From: Buxus sempervirens
Taxonomy: Eukaryota; Streptophyta; Magnoliopsida; Buxales; Buxaceae
Assembly: GCA_947561395.2 (NCBI GenBank)
Contig: OX387192.1
Location: 7,042,221-7,106,220 of the forward strand
Direction of reading: 5' to 3'
Length of the DNA stretch: 64,000 nt
In this document: positions 12,325 through 24,943 of the stretch, in pieces
Numbering within the stretch: the stretch's first letter is position 1
How the letters are laid out: each line of letters starts with the position of its first letter
Made by a program: the position numbers and the translations under genes
Notes under the pieces: generated by a model
The model's input: the letters and a program-made list of their open reading frames with translations, nothing else
The model's database searches: none
What the model was told of the DNA's origin: nothing

Positions 12325-12686
12325 AAATCTATAATGTCGTACATTTGTTCGTCGTTAAGTAACACTTATCGCGGCATTCACAAGTGTGTCACTAAATTAA
12401 GCAAATTGCGGCATTCATGTGTGTCGCTAAAAAAAATAAATAGTGGCATTCATATGGGTGTCGTTGTACTACATTTACAAAGGCAAACATAGCGACACTT
12501 ATAGAATGTCGCAAATGTTTAGCTTTGGCGACGAACTCAAAGAACGTCGGTAAATTATTTGCGACACGGCCTTTAGCGATAAAAGTAAGTTCACCGCAAT
12601 GTTTGTCGTGAATAGCTATAGCGACATTCATTTTAGATTTTGCGGCATTCTTATGAACCCCGTAAAAAATCTAATTTTTTGTAATG
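12325..12686 (+). repeat. CACTA right subterminal and terminal repeats
   Basis: Dense GCGACA/TGTCGC, GCGGCATTC and CGTCG motifs in both orientations, ending in the inverted terminal repeat (about 12659-12686). They mirror the left end. The last bases, GTAATG, correspond to the complement of CATTAC, a one-base departure from CACTA. Confidence 0.85.
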
Positions 12687-12737
12687 TTTGCCATTAAAGC
12701 AATATGGCAGCACAAGCAAACGAATTACCTAAACAAT

Positions 12738-12920
12738 AAAAGGTGAATCCAGTAATAAAAAGGTGATTCATATCCATTGCCATTTAAAAGCAATAAAAAG
12801 GTGATTCACCCATTGTTATTCAACGATCTTGTAAAAGCAATAAAAAGGTGATTCATGACCCTTGCCATTTAACGATCACGTGAAAATAATAAAAAATTGA
12901 GTCATGACCTTATCATTCAA
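12738..12920 (+). repeat. Tandem repeat within LTR E
   Basis: About four imperfect copies of a ~60-bp unit containing CAATAAAAAGGTGATTCA and CATTGCCATTTAA. It lies in the part of solo LTR E to the right of the CACTA insertion. Confidence 0.75.
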
Positions 12921-13669
12921 CGAGTATAGCCATATATATACTTCATGAATTAACTATTATAAATACCACAAGATAAAAATTTGACTAGTCTTTAATATTT
13001 AAATAAACATCACAAACAAAAGATTAAATCCACAATGATTTAACAATGTGCAGAAATTATCTAAAATTCAGATTAAACCCCACAACAATTTAACAAGCAT
13101 GCATAAATTAATTAAATTTCCTAGTAGTTATTTTATCAAAGATCTCACATTATTCACCATCTAAATGAAAATAAAAACCCTTACCTTAATCCAGCCCCAA
13201 ATCTCTTAGGGTTTCTCTTATTCCCTCTTTTCTTCTTCTAATCCTCCTATAATAAGCATTGAAGAAATAGATAAATAAAAATAAGAATAAGAAACTTGGA
13301 AGGAGGTGTAGAGAACTTGAGAAAAGGGACAAGGCTTACCTACGGTTTGTGTGTTTCTTGAGGAAGAGTAAAAGAAGCAAAGAAGAGAAAAAGGTTTGGA
13401 ATGTACGGTTTTGGTTGGTTTTGGTTCTTTAGGGCAAAGGGACAAAAGGGTTTAGAGTGTACGATTTGGCTACTTTCTGGGGCTTCTCCCCTTTTTGGTT
13501 TCCTCTCTTTTAAAATAAAGACTCTCTAATGTGTATGTGCCACTAGGGAGGGTCCTATACCAGCACCAATTAAAATCCCCAAATGAAATGACCCTTGACC
13601 AGTTAAAAGTTGACTAAGGTCAAAATTATATTTATTTTTACTTTCTTTTGACTAGGTTGTTACATTTGG

Positions 13670-16600
13670 AGTGTGGAGATTTGTGGAATCGAGCAAAAGA
13701 GGAGCAAGGAGCTGTTCGTGGGTTGATTTGGGAGCTAAGAAACTTGCTCAAGAGTTTGCAAGAGGTAAGCAACACCACCCTTCCCCTTGTTTTAAATTTT
13801 CAGCCAAAATCACATGTATAGATGAATGTTAGGATTGAGAGGTGAAAACGAGTCCAGGGCCAAATAGGAGGGTTATTTTTTAGGGGTTTTATTGGTAGTA
13901 GATTTCTACACATGCTAAGAGTGATTTAGAGCCCAAAAACACCCAGAACAAGTCAGATTTGAGAAAGATCGAAATCCCCAAAAGTTCGTGTAAAATCCCA
14001 GATTTTAGTAACTAAACTAATTGGCTAATAATATGCAGGAGATGAAACTTTGGTTCAACCCGGAGGAGTTCAAGATGAACCGGATATGATAGGAGAGCCT
14101 ATATAAGGTGAGCTCCTAATTATTGATCAAATGTAATTTTAATATATTAATTATTGTGCAATCATATTATACTAGTAAGAATAAAATAATAAATAAACAA
14201 GGAGAATAAAAGGGATTGGTCGAACCCAATGGTAGTGGGTTGACCCGAGAGTTAAGTTGGTTTAAGATGGTTTGATTTAAGTTGTTTTAATGAAGGAAGG
14301 GCAAATAAGTAAAAGACTTTAATTAATAAAATAACCTAGTTGTGCATGGAGTTGAGTTACACGTTGAGCACAAAACACCTAAAATAGAAGGAGCCGTGAG
14401 TTTGGCTTGTTTCCTATTTTTCTTCTCCTAATTGCCTTGTGATCAAGCCTAAACCCTAAACAATTGTGGGAGCCGTCTTAGAGAGGAAGGAGGAGTATTT
14501 TCGTGCCCACAGAAACCAGGTATGAGCAAGTAAAGAATAGTTCTGTTTTTGGAGAGATTGATATGTTGCTAGAGGTTTAAAAGTGTGATTTTGAACCTAG
14601 ACGTGATCGAGGCTTTCCGGAATCGTTTGACAAACTTAGTAGTGATATTTCATTGCTCTTAGAGGAGATTTAAGTTCCTAAAACCAGGTAAGTAGTCCCT
14701 TGATACTTACATAAAATCGAAATTCGCGTTTAGTAGTCCCTTGACACTTACATAAAATCTAAATTCGCGTTTAGATGATATTCATGGTTATTCGATGTTT
14801 GATGTGTTGATTTCGTTATTTAAGATGTTTTATGTGTTGGTAATTGTTCTAGCACGTGTATAATGTATTTTAGAATGATTTAGAATGGTTTTGATGCATT
14901 GAATATTGAGTTGTTGAATTTTTATTGAATTTCGCAAAATTACGGATTTTTCACGTATCGGACCGCCTGAGCAGTCACTCGAGCGATCTATGTATATAGT
15001 TGAAAACCCGAGAGCAATTTTACCCAGATTGAACTACCGCTAGAACAGTCGCTTGAGCGACCTATCAAGTGACCTACCCTGAAATAACCTGTTTTGTAAG
15101 GCCGATCGAGCGACCTGTCTGTCAGATTTTAGAAAACTTGACTTTTCAACCTAGTTTTCACTAAGGAAATGGTTTTATTCAATTTTAGCCTATGTACCAT
15201 TAAGAATAGGGTATTTGGGAAGTGTTTGCATTGGCGGATGTTTTAAATTCAATTTTATAAAGATTTTGGGTAGATGTTTCTAAAGAAGCACCTTTACTTG
15301 ATTCATTGTTCCAAAAGATTTTACTTTTAACCAAGGTTGGTTTTGTGAGTTCATACACCTGTATTTGGGTGATATGAAGGTATTGTGTGCATTGATGGAG
15401 TCGATACACATTCGAGACATATTGGCCTGTTGAAACCTAGTGTTTTGGACATATGACTTGGTACATTCTGTTTTGGTTTTGGGTCACTGGTGTGACAAGG
15501 CATGGTGTATGTTTTATTGTATCCCACAGGGGCGGATTTGGTGTACAGATATGGTTCTGTATTTGGTGGGTATTATTGAAAAGTATGTCCATTACCCTGG
15601 TTAGTTTTCTCACTGTTTAGTGGGCTTAGCAGTTATATGGATCCATAGAATAGCTAGTAAGTGAAATGTGTATTAGAGGGGTTTGAATTCTATGTCTGAG
15701 GCATTCCATTATCTTGAGGATGGTACCGCTCCTAGATTGGTCGGTTGCTACGTTACCCACTCCTAGATTGGTTGAGCCGTACATGCTAACTCATGGTTGG
15801 GTTCCTCCGTTGGTGTTGAATAGCCAAACTGCAGGGCGGCTGGTCCATTGTAATTCGGTTAGGTAGCATACTGGTACATGTCTACTCTCTTTATCTGGTA
15901 TACTATTTCATGAGTCCCATGAGGTGGACAAATTGTATTTCATTGTTGTCTTAATTCTTATTGTGGTTATTCAGATTAAGCGTTGCACATTTTATTATGA
16001 TCAACTATTTGCATGACTGCTTACTGAGATAGTGTTTCTCACATTATTGTTTTATCGATTTTGTTTTCAGATGTTCCTGGAGATGACGTTGCCGGGGTAG
16101 AGACACCGGGAGAATACTGTGATTACCAGGAAGAAGATTATTTCATTCCTGTGTAGAACATAGAGAGACCTTTAGATTTATGTTTTTAGGGATTATTTTC
16201 AGTATATATATTAAAGAATTTGATGTCTTTTGAAAGGATGATTGGTATCTTCAATCCACACTTTGGTGGATGTTATTTATGTTTATTTAGTTGAACTCTT
16301 TCCAGTATTCATAGATGAAAAATAAAAGGATTATTTTGGTAGTTTAATTCTGCACTTCTGAAAGATGATTTTATTTCCGCACTCTGATATAATTAATGAA
16401 GTTGTTTAAGTCTGGAATAGTGTTTTGGGCCATTTTCCCTAACGAACCAGATTTCAGTTTATGTGGTTAAGTAAACCTAGATCCGGGGCATTACGGTTCG
16501 GATTTCGCGAGCTGTCAAAAACTCAGGCTGTCCGAACAGTCGCTTGAGCGCGGCATCAGGCGATGGTTTTAAGTAGTTCAGGTAGAGTTTTAAGGCATGG

Positions 16601-17094
16601 CCGCTCGAGCGACTGTTCTAGCGACCTGTTTTAACAAAAGAACCTGAGAGTTAAATCTTGGCCGCTCGAAGCAGGCTCGAGAGACCTATCGAGTGCCCCT
16701 ACCAGATTTTCCTAAATTTACACTTTTAGCCCAGATTGAACAATCCTTTGTTTTTGTTCAAATCCAAACCATATATAAGTGAGAGCTAGGAGGTGTTCCA
16801 ACTCGAAGTAACTCAAAATTCCAAATAACAAGGATTTTGGGTACATTTTGCCCAAGAAGGTCCTAGAAAGAGTTTCTATCCCAAATTATTACAGAAATAG
16901 GATAACTTGAATCCACCACCTCAACCACTTTCTAAATAACCCTTAGAAGTAGAAGTCAAGAGCCAAAACCAAGTTATACAAGTACCAAGGAGTTAAGGCA
17001 TAGGTTGCCCCAAAAGGAGTTATGAAATGTAGAATTTCTAGAAAACCTAACATATATCATTGACCATCACTGTGAGTACACCACCCATGACCAG
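13670..17094 (+). repeat. Body of LTR D with a further LTR-derived block
   Basis: 13670-14103 continues D after the E insertion. From about 14100 to 16499 the sequence resembles a family-C LTR: a GCGACC/GAGCGATC cassette at 14940-15130, a TACTGAGATAGTGTTTCTC block near 16020, the tail motif 'gcactctgatat' near 16380 and an LTR-like end GGGGCATTAC at 16488-16497. Its start was not found, and GCGACC-type repeats appear again at 16500-16700, so the exact nesting is unresolved. No gene is present. Confidence 0.45.
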
Positions 17095-17400
17095 ATGGGC
17101 TTCGGCCTGGTATCATACACATAGTATGAAGGGCATTGGGCCCGTATCACACTTAACATGAGTTGCACGATAATGAGGGCATAGACCCGTATTACATTTG
17201 CACCATCCAGGGCTTTGGCCGTTACTAGCACCATGAGATAAGAAGGGCAATGGCCCATTGTGTTAATATTGAACGATGGGCAATGGCCCCAATGACATTG
17301 AGCATTATTGAACAGAGGGCTTCGGCCCCACATTTGACTTGAATTGTATGGAAGGGAGTAGCCTAGAAGTTTATGAGATTTGTTTAGGGCATTGGCCCAT
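17095..17400 (+). repeat. Interspersed GGGCWWYGGCC repeats in LTR D
   Basis: Eight or so copies of a short near-palindrome, GGGCTTCGGCC / GGGCATTGGCCC / GGGCAATGGCCC, are spaced 20-70 bp apart. Open frames across this block on the minus strand are by-products of the repeat. Confidence 0.7.
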
Positions 17401-17419
17401 TTTTTTGTCATTTTACATG

Positions 17420-17735
17420 TGCAGTTCACCTCAATTGGGGGTAATGAACTAGTGTTCACCTCAATTTGGGGGTAGTGAACTAGCCTCTTCACAAAAGTGA
17501 ATATTGGTAAGCAGTATATGCCATTCACCTCAATTGGGGGTAGTGAACCATAGTTCACTTCAATTTGGGGGTAGTGAAATGGCTCCATCATGAAAGAGAA
17601 TATTGGTAATGTGTGATGTTCACCTAAATTGGGGGTAGTGAACCGTTGTTCACCTCAATTTGGGGGTAGTGAACTAGCTCTTCCACAGCAGTAAGCCTTG
17701 GTGGGTAGATGGATTGGTTCATCTCGATTGGGGGT
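17420..17735 (+). repeat. Array of GTTCACCTCAATT...GGTAGTGAAC units
   Basis: Units read TTCACCTCAATTTGGGGGTA followed by GTGAAC, so each starts GTTCAC and ends GTGAAC (inverted 6-bp arms). At least six copies occur, in pairs separated by about 75 bp. The last unit is cut by LTR A1 at 17736, and the remainder of the array resumes at 21101 (GGGGTAGTGAAC). Confidence 0.85.
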
Positions 17736-20279
17736 TGTGCGCACCTAAAAAACGGTCGCACTAGTAGAAAACGGGAAATCGGAGTCGCCACCCGCCTGAT
17801 GGGGTGCAGGCGGACACCTGGGTGCCTAGTCTTGTCTTTTAGTCTGGTCTGCGGCTTGAGATTCTAAGTCGATTCTCGGTTGTGGCCGGGGGAAGTCCGT
17901 AGACACCCCAGTCCACCCCGTCGGGTGACAGGCCCCTTGGGTTCCCTGGTTTGAGTCAGCTGTCTATTTTGGTTCTCACCCGGTTCCTAATCCAGCATGC
18001 CATTTTAGTTAGGTCTCGGCGGGACCACCTGAGTGGTGTGGGTCCCTTTAGTTGATTTTATCTCGCTTAAATTAGGTGATCTGTGTCTGATGGTGCGGGC
18101 CCCGTTGGAAGGTCCACGGTGTCCTTGGTGGGCTGGGGTAAGCCCAGGTACCTATGTGGGCCTCTGTCTAAGCCTAGGAGGCCCTGTAGGCTTTGGTGAA
18201 GTGAATTGATTTTACCTTAAAGTTTAATTTGAGCATTTATGTAATTTCCCTGTAACAAATGGGTCTGAATTGATTTGCGGGCCCCTAGGTGGACCCCCAT
18301 GATGGTTGCCAAAACGTTTTCAAATTATCTTATTTAAATTCACCAAAAGGTTATGGACATTGGGGCTTGGGGCCCGTAGTCCAATCTTAGGCTTGCAAGC
18401 CCGTGTTCCTGAAGTTTAGGGTTTTAAACCCTCACTTGGTTGGTTGGTGGGCTTTTACGGGCCCGATAGGCCCTTGCCCTTGGTCTCGGCCAAACCACGC
18501 AATTTAAACATCATTCCACAAACAAAGTTAGGGTGGGCCGCATTAGGTTTGGCCCATCCGATTTGATTGGTTAATTTCACTTAATCTTGCTTATTTGCAT
18601 GCTTACCGGTTCATCGGGCTTGGTGGGCCCCGTTGGAAGGCCCACGGATGTTCCAAATTGGACCGAGGGTCCAGGTCCCATGTCGGGTTTCCGGATGACA
18701 CGGAAACCCTATCGGTTCGCTTGGTTCACTTGTGAGGTTATTCAAATTAACAAAAACCAAAAATCACATCCAACCATGCATTTTTAAGGGCTTTGCAATG
18801 GGGGTGGTTTTTAGGCCTCCTAGGAGGCTTCTACAAGTCATGTGGGCCCCTGGGAGGGCCCACGTTGGTTCAGGTATGGGTGGTGCACCTCCTTTGAGAT
18901 TCCCCCACCAAGTGAGATGGCAGTGAGGTTGCTGCCCCACATCCATTCCCCAGCAACATGCAACAGTGGGATAGGGGTCTTGGTACCCCCACCTGGGTGT
19001 CTCCACTTCACAAATCCATGGGCGGTTCACAGCCCATGACCAAGCCTTCATATCAAGCCAACCAATCACAAAGTCAATGCATTACAAAGCAGGGAACAGC
19101 AATGACAAGGGACAAAATAAAAGCCCACATGAAGAGATTAGGCATTATCAAGTAGGCTAGAGATGCATGGAGCTTGAGGGAGTGACCACTTAATTTCATG
19201 TACGAACTTGAGGGTCATCTTAGGGAGGCAAACATGATGGTAAACCTGTTGGGAACAACAGCAAGCAGTGAGAGATTATTGCTGTCCCTAGCAGCAACTC
19301 TCTTGGGTCCTAGGATGGTTTAAACAGCAAAGATAAGGAAATGAAAGGGGATAGGGTTCCTGCCAATGATGTCGAACAGTGGGGTATGCTATGTAGGCTC
19401 ATGAAAGTAAACAAAAAAACTACAATCTCCTATAGGAATCCAAGCATGCTAAGACATGGGGTCACAGAGGTAAAAGGGTATGCTCACACTCAAAATAGTA
19501 GGTTAGCGGGTGAGAGGGATATATGCACACAACCACAAATCGGCAAACCAGCAAAATCATAAAAATAGGGCAAGGAAAGAAAAGGAAACAAACAAAAAAA
19601 AACAAGATAAAGAAGGGTAATTGGGGGGTACGTGGGGGGTACATTAGAAGGATTTAGAGATGTAGGGAACATACTCCCTTGTTAAAAGAAGTAGAACAAA
19701 ACACAATGAGGATAAACAGAAAAGTAACTATAAAAAAAAACAAAAAAGTATGTAGGAGACCCTCTCTCTTCTTCCCTTAAGCTCACCCATAGGGTTCTCC
19801 CTTACTTAGAGAACCCATGGCAGTTGAGCAAGGCACAAGCAACCAGAAAGACCATGCATACACTGCAACTTTCAGAGGATATTAACCCAACCAAAGAATC
19901 ATGGTGTAGAAGCTCATTTCCACATATATTGCATAAAATGCCACGAGGAAACATACCTAGGGGTGGTGACAAGCCTGGGGTACTATGTGGACTCCTCTTC
20001 GCACAAAACAGGGGCTAGAAGCCTCCTTTACAGCATCAACAGCAGGTGCCTCCTCCTTGTGTTGGGGTAAAAAATGAAGAGAGAGAAGGAAGAGAAGAGT
20101 GGAGTGGCTTAAGGGTGGTGTGGGAGAGATATGTTGGGAGAGAGGTTAGGAGAGGATCTGGGAGAGATGGAGGGAGAGGTGGGGAGTTGTTCCAATGGGA
20201 GAGAGATGGGAAAGATGGAGTTAGGAGAAGTGTGAGAGATGGAGGGATGACATGTGTCATGGAGAGAGGGGTTGGGAGA

Positions 20280-20560
20280 TGAGGTTGTGTTGGAAGATAG
20301 AGGGTTGGGTTAATGGAGATGGTTAGTGGGGTGTTGGGAGATAGAGGGTTGACATGTGTGATGGAGAGAGGGATTGGGAGATGAGGGGTTGTGTTGGGAG
20401 ATGGAAGGTTGTCTTGGAAGATGGAAGGTTGGGTTAATGGAGATGGTTAGTGGGGTGTTGGGAGATGGAGGGTTGAGTTAATGGAGATGGTTAGTGGGGT
20501 GTTGGGAGATGGAGGGTTGAGTTAATGGAAATGGTTAGTGGGGTGTTGGGAGATGAAGAG
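20280..20560 (-). repeat. 44-bp tandem repeats in LTR A1
   Basis: Repeated GGTTAGTGGGGTGTTGGGAG / ATGGAGGGTTGAGTTAATGG units, four or more copies with variants. The strand is purine-biased, so long open frames here are compositional. Confidence 0.75.
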
Positions 20561-20585
20561 GTGTGTTGGGAGATGGAGAGAGGGA

Positions 20586-20700
20586 CACGTGGCATCCAAT
20601 GTGGAGCTCCCCTTGTGCACACGTGGCATCCAATGTGGAGCTCCCCTTGTGCACACGTGGCATCCAATGTGGAGCACCCCTTATGCACATGTGGCATCCC
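20586..20700 (-). repeat. 36-bp tandem repeats (ACACGTGGCATCC unit)
   Basis: Three copies of a unit with CACGTGGCATCCAATGTGGA and GCTCCCCTTGTGCA, the third diverged, then a partial fourth. Each contains the palindrome CACGTG, the G-box core of plant bZIP/bHLH sites; any promoter role is inference. Confidence 0.85.
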
Positions 20701-21296
20701 ACGTGGCATTGCTAAAATTCCAGTAATACCCTTAGCTTTGACTGTTCATATCTTCTTCATCCGAACTCCAATTTGAGCAAACTCAATTGCGTTGGAATCG
20801 TATCAAGATTCTCTATCCAATGGTATAGAGCAAGGTACTTGGCACGGAAATCGAGGAAAAGTCAACTTTCAGCTCATCCTCAAGTTTGACCGCCCGCAGA
20901 ACCCTCATCCAGACTCCGATTCCAGCAAACTCAGTTGCGTTGCAACCGTGTCGAGATTCTCTATCCAATGGTATAGAGCAAGGTGGCCAAATTTTATCTG
21001 ATTAAAAGGTCAACTTTCCACCCCTTAGGTTTTAACTTTCTGTCCAGGGTTTGCATTTCCGGCACTTCTGGGAGCGCAAAAATGAGGTGCTTACAGGGGT
21101 AGTGAACACTTGTTCACCCTGGCCTGGAGATAGAGGACTCGTATCTTCCACACAAGCTTGGGATCCGTTACATTTATTATAATGTTTATTGATTGCAATT
21201 GATATAAATTAATAAACTATACACTGAAGCACATGCATGCATTATTGTATAACACATGAGATGTCGTGGATTTTGTAGTATTAAAAACTACCCGCA

Positions 21297-22114
21297 TGTA
21301 AGCACCTCATTTTTGCGCTCCCGGAAGTGCTGAAAATGCAAACCCTAGACAGAAAATCAAACCCTAAGGGGTGAAAAGTTAACTTTTTGATCAAGTGATA
21401 ATTGGCCACCTTGCCTTATCTCAATGGATAGAGAATCTTGACATGGTTCCAACGCAATTGAGTTTGCTGGAATCGGAGTCCGGATGAAGGATCTATGAAC
21501 CAGTCAAACTTGAGGGGGAGCAGAAAGTTGACTTTATGCTAAACCCCGAATCAACTGCTTAACCAATGGATAGAGGACTCCGATATGGTTCTAACGCAAT
21601 TGAGTTTGCCCAAATCGGAGTCCGGATGAAGAATATGTAAGTAGTTGAAGTTCTAGGACAGCAATGCCAGAAAGCTGCATACGTGGCAAAAGTCTGCACA
21701 CGTGGCAAGCAGCAGAGCAAAAAGGTCTCGGGGATTAAATTTATAATTACCCAAATCAATGAAAAATATCTCAAGGGTAAAGCTGCAGATATCCAAGGGT
21801 ATCAGGGACTAGATCCATAAACATCCAAACTTGAGAAAATATCTCAGGGAGCAATCTGTAAATATCCAAAGTATCAGGGACTAAATCTGTAAATATCCAA
21901 AGTGTTAGGGACCAATCCACAAATATTAGGATTTGCTCATGATTGATGTCCCCTACGGGCATGCATGGGCATCATCCATGCATGCCACCCCTCATGCATC
22001 TCTCTCTCTCTCTCCCTCCCCCCATGATCCACCATGCATGCATCATACATGCATCCCCCCTCTCTCATGGTTGATGAGCATGCATGTGCATTATACATGC
22101 ATGCAACACCCCAT

Positions 22115-22207
<93 letters not shown>

Positions 22208-24943
22208 ATTGTGCCCCCCATGCATGCGTGCCCATCCCATTACCTCATGAATAAAGCCCTCCCAAGCCCCATACGTCCAGCCCTCTCTCATTTTGTTGGT
22301 TGAGCACATTTTTGTCTCACCATTTTCTTCTCCAAAAGCTCCATTCTCTCTCCCAAGCTCTCTTCTCTCCCCTACGGTTGGAGCTCATTGGTGGCTCTCC
22401 ATCTTTCTCACCTCTCCATTCTCCCATTCAAACAAGAGAGGAGCGGCTGCTGTTGGTGCAAGAAAGAAGTTACTCCAGCCCTTGCCTGGCTCCAAGGAAG
22501 CTTCACACCCAATCCCCAAGGATATAAGTCCCCAAGGTGAGCTCCTTCCCACCTTTTGTTTAACATAGGTGAACATGAGATATATTGGAGCATGTAAGGT
22601 CTCATGCATATGGAAATATTTCTGTTGTGCATTTGGTGTGCATTTTCTCTCTTTTTCCATCTCTTTTCATGATAATACAAGAGCAACTACCCCTTTAAAT
22701 GGTAAGATTTTCGTTTGAGCAAAAGAGAAGAAGAGGTTTCTTGTTTAGGCTCAGTTTTTAAGCATTATGAGGTTGCTGTTTTGCTATCCTAATATTGTTA
22801 TTATTCCCTCATTCAATAGGGGAGTATGTTCCCCTTTTATTCCTATCTAATGTACCCCATGAGAAACCCCCCTCTTCCCTTCTCCAATGTTCTTTTAGGG
22901 GTTAGATGGTTGGTTTATATTAGTATGATTATGCTGTAAATTATGCGGGATGCATGCTAGATTTCATTTCCCTTATTTGTGGTTGCTTGTGTATGGGTTA
23001 ATTAAGATTTTAAGCATGCATGTCATTTCCTAATCACGCATGAGTGTTGTAGCATGCATGATGAATGGAATCCCAAGTTCGAGCACATCAAGTTTGTTCA
23101 TGCATTAGAACCTTCACCACTTGCCATGCTTTTTCTCCTTGCTTTTCGTGACCATTGGTATGCCTCATTCATGATATTTTCCCTGTTTTTATTTCACTGT
23201 TTCATACAAGTTTCACATCTCCCTTACTTCATTTAGAGTCACTGTTTTTGGCCTATAAGAAATGTGCTCCATTCTTATTCCCTCATCTTATGCATAGGCT
23301 AGTATACTCATTCATTAAAAGCATGATTAGGCCCTTGTATGCAGGTAGGCGCTCACTTTTAGTTCATGTATACGGCCAATGCAAACACATGTGCATGTGT
23401 TGTTAGGGAGCATGTCTGTGTAGATTTGGAGCATGTCTCTTGATGTTTTGTGATTGAGTCTCCGTTGTGTTGTGTATGCTGGGTGATTTTTCTAAGCTAA
23501 AAGAAACCAACACAGGGACACTTTGTCCCTGTCTCTTCACCATGATAGATCCCAAGAAAGGGAAAAGGGACACCCCATCCATCCCCCTTGATGGTGGTTC
23601 TTAAACCTCAAGAAGAAGCCCTATAAGCTCTTCACACCACTGTGGGCCCACATAGGGGCCCACACAATAACTGGAACATCCCAAGAGACCCATAAACCCA
23701 ATCCCATAGCAAAAATCCAAAAAATCCATTATGTGTGTTGATCCGACAACTTAGGTCGGATCAACAGGGCCCTATTTATAACCGGCTAGAGATGCCGGAT
23801 ACACTGGTCTTTATGTATAACCGGCATCTCAGGCCGGCTACATATGTTTTATTAAGTAGTCGACACTCCAGGTCGGCTACACTGCCAGAATGCCATTTTT
23901 GCTATTTTTATGACCTTGTGCTATTTTCTTGCTTTATTTGATCAAACCAGTTGAACCAGTAGGGTTTCCGAGTCACCCGGGAACCCAAGATGGGCCATGG
24001 ACCAACCCGGTCCAATTTGATTTTCAGTGGGCCTTCCAACGGGGCCCACCAAGCCCAATAAAACTTACTTCTGTTAAATAAAGATAATCAAATTGATTGA
24101 GTGGGCCAAACCCATTGAGGCCCACCCAAGCCCATTTTGAAGCATGTTGATCATATTTATGTTGTGGTTTGGCCGAGACCAAGGGCAAGGCCTGTCGGGC
24201 CCACTAAGCCCATTGAGCAAAACAAGGTTAGGGTTTCCAAACCCTAACTCAAGAAGCCTTGGGCTTTCAAGCCCAAGCCCAGGAAAAGGGCCCGAAGCCC
24301 AAAGCCTGGCCCATTCTGGTTCAGTTAATCAAGATAATCTCAAAATCACTTGGCAACCAATTGTGTGGCCCACTCAAGGGCCCACAAAGCAATCCCGGCC
24401 CGCTTGGGCATGAAATCCACTTAAATAATCAAACTTGAATTTCAAAATAAAATCAATCCATTTGAACCAAACCCAAAGGGCCTCTCAGGCTAAACTGAGG
24501 CCCACCAAGGGACACGTGGGCTCAACCAAGCCCACCAAGGAATCCGCGGGCCTTCCAACGAGGCCCGCCCAATCCAACTCAGATCATCTTTAACTAAAAA
24601 GATAAAATCAAGGGACTCACACCACTTTGGCGGTCCCGCCAGACTTAACCGAATTGAATGCTGGATTAGGAATTGGGTGATTGAGAGACCAAAAGTTAAC
24701 TCAAACCAGGGAATCCTATGGGACCCGTCACTTGACGGGGTGGACTGGGGTGTGTACGGACTTCCCCAGACCGCAACTGAGAACCTACTTAGAATCTCTA
24801 GCCGTAGACCAAGCCTCAATAGACAAACATAGGCACCCAGGTGTCTGCCTGCACTCCATCAGGCAGTGGCGACTCCAAACAAATCTCGAGGCACGCATCA
24901 CTTTGTGTGCGCCTCGTTGTGCGACCAAAATCAGGTGCGCACA
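21297..24943 (+). mobile_element. Solo LTR, family A copy 2
   Basis: Starts TGTAAGCACCTCATTTTTGC at 21297 and ends GGTGCGCACA at 24943, with perfect TSD CCGCA (21292-21296, 24944-24948). Only 196 bp of host LTR D separates its 5-bp TSD from that of A1. Two copies of the module CAATGGATAGAG...TCCAACGCAATTGAGTTTGC lie near 21420-21640, and a CT microsatellite lies at 22117-22203. A hairpin cassette is at 23742-23882. GGGCC-rich DNA follows, including the conserved GGTGTGTACGGACTTCCCC and CATCAGGCAGTGGCGACTCC blocks near its end. No open frame of retroelement type is present. Confidence 0.92.
22117..22203 (+). repeat. (CT)n microsatellite
   Basis: About 43 uninterrupted CT dinucleotides. Shorter CT runs lie at 21998-22014. 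Frames coding poly-Ser-Leu or poly-Arg-Glu across it are not genes. Confidence 0.98.

Larger units (their letters stand above)
4882..12686 (+). mobile_element. Pack-CACTA transposon carrying four host gene fragments
   Basis: The left end starts CACTACAAAAAATTA at 4882. The reverse complement of the right end starts CATTACAAAAAATTAG. They agree over roughly 28 bp with few differences, and the insertion is flanked by a perfect 3-bp TSD TTT (4879-4881, 12687-12689). These are the hallmarks of CACTA (En/Spm) transposons, whose ends begin CACTA and whose TSD is 3 bp. Both subterminal regions are rich in GCGACA, TGTCGC and GCGGCATTC motifs, like the transposase-binding repeats known for the family. 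No TNPD/TNPA-type transposase reading frame is present, so movement would need a helper in trans. The interior is made of host-derived exons with their introns: VAC14-like, UKL/UPRT, subtilase and APX, all on the plus strand. The right terminal CACTA has one C-to-T change. Confidence 0.92.
3217..13664 (-). mobile_element. Solo LTR, family E, inserted in D and split by CACTA
   Basis: The plus-strand ends are TGTCATGCCCCG (3217) and GACTAGGTTGTTACA (13664). The 5-bp TSD TTTGG is perfect (3212-3216 and 13665-13669). Orientation is taken as minus because the conserved 'TACTGGGCTGTGAGCTCACC' block reads on the minus strand near 3570. Without the 7805-bp CACTA insertion and its duplicated TTT, the LTR is about 2640 bp. 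It contains a tandem repeat at 12738-12920 and no coding region. Confidence 0.85.
17736..21095 (-). mobile_element. Solo LTR, family A copy 1
   Basis: The plus-strand ends are TGTGCGCACCTAAAA and GAGGTGCTTACA, with perfect TSD GGGGT (17731-17735, 21096-21100). Its reverse complement begins TGTAAGCACCTCATTTTTGC, the same as copy 2, so it is inverted relative to copy 2. Length is 3360 bp with no gag-pol. It contains the AATGGATAGAG...GAGTTTGC module near 20760-20980, GTGTTGGGAGATGGAGG repeats at 20280-20560, 36-bp tandem repeats at 20586-20700 and several GTGGGCC..GGCCCAC palindromes. Confidence 0.9.

Noticed and set aside
17067-17591. 174-codon open frame on the minus strand
   Set aside because: It translates the GTTCACCTC and GGGCYYYGGCC repeats (repeating YPQIEVN); there is no start context or homologue, and it is a repeat by-product.
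20046-20282. Arg/Gly/Glu-rich open frame
   Set aside because: Purine-biased tandem repeats in LTR A1; no family signature.
21933-22309. Open frames of poly-Ser-Leu and poly-Arg-Glu
   Set aside because: They lie across the CT microsatellite.
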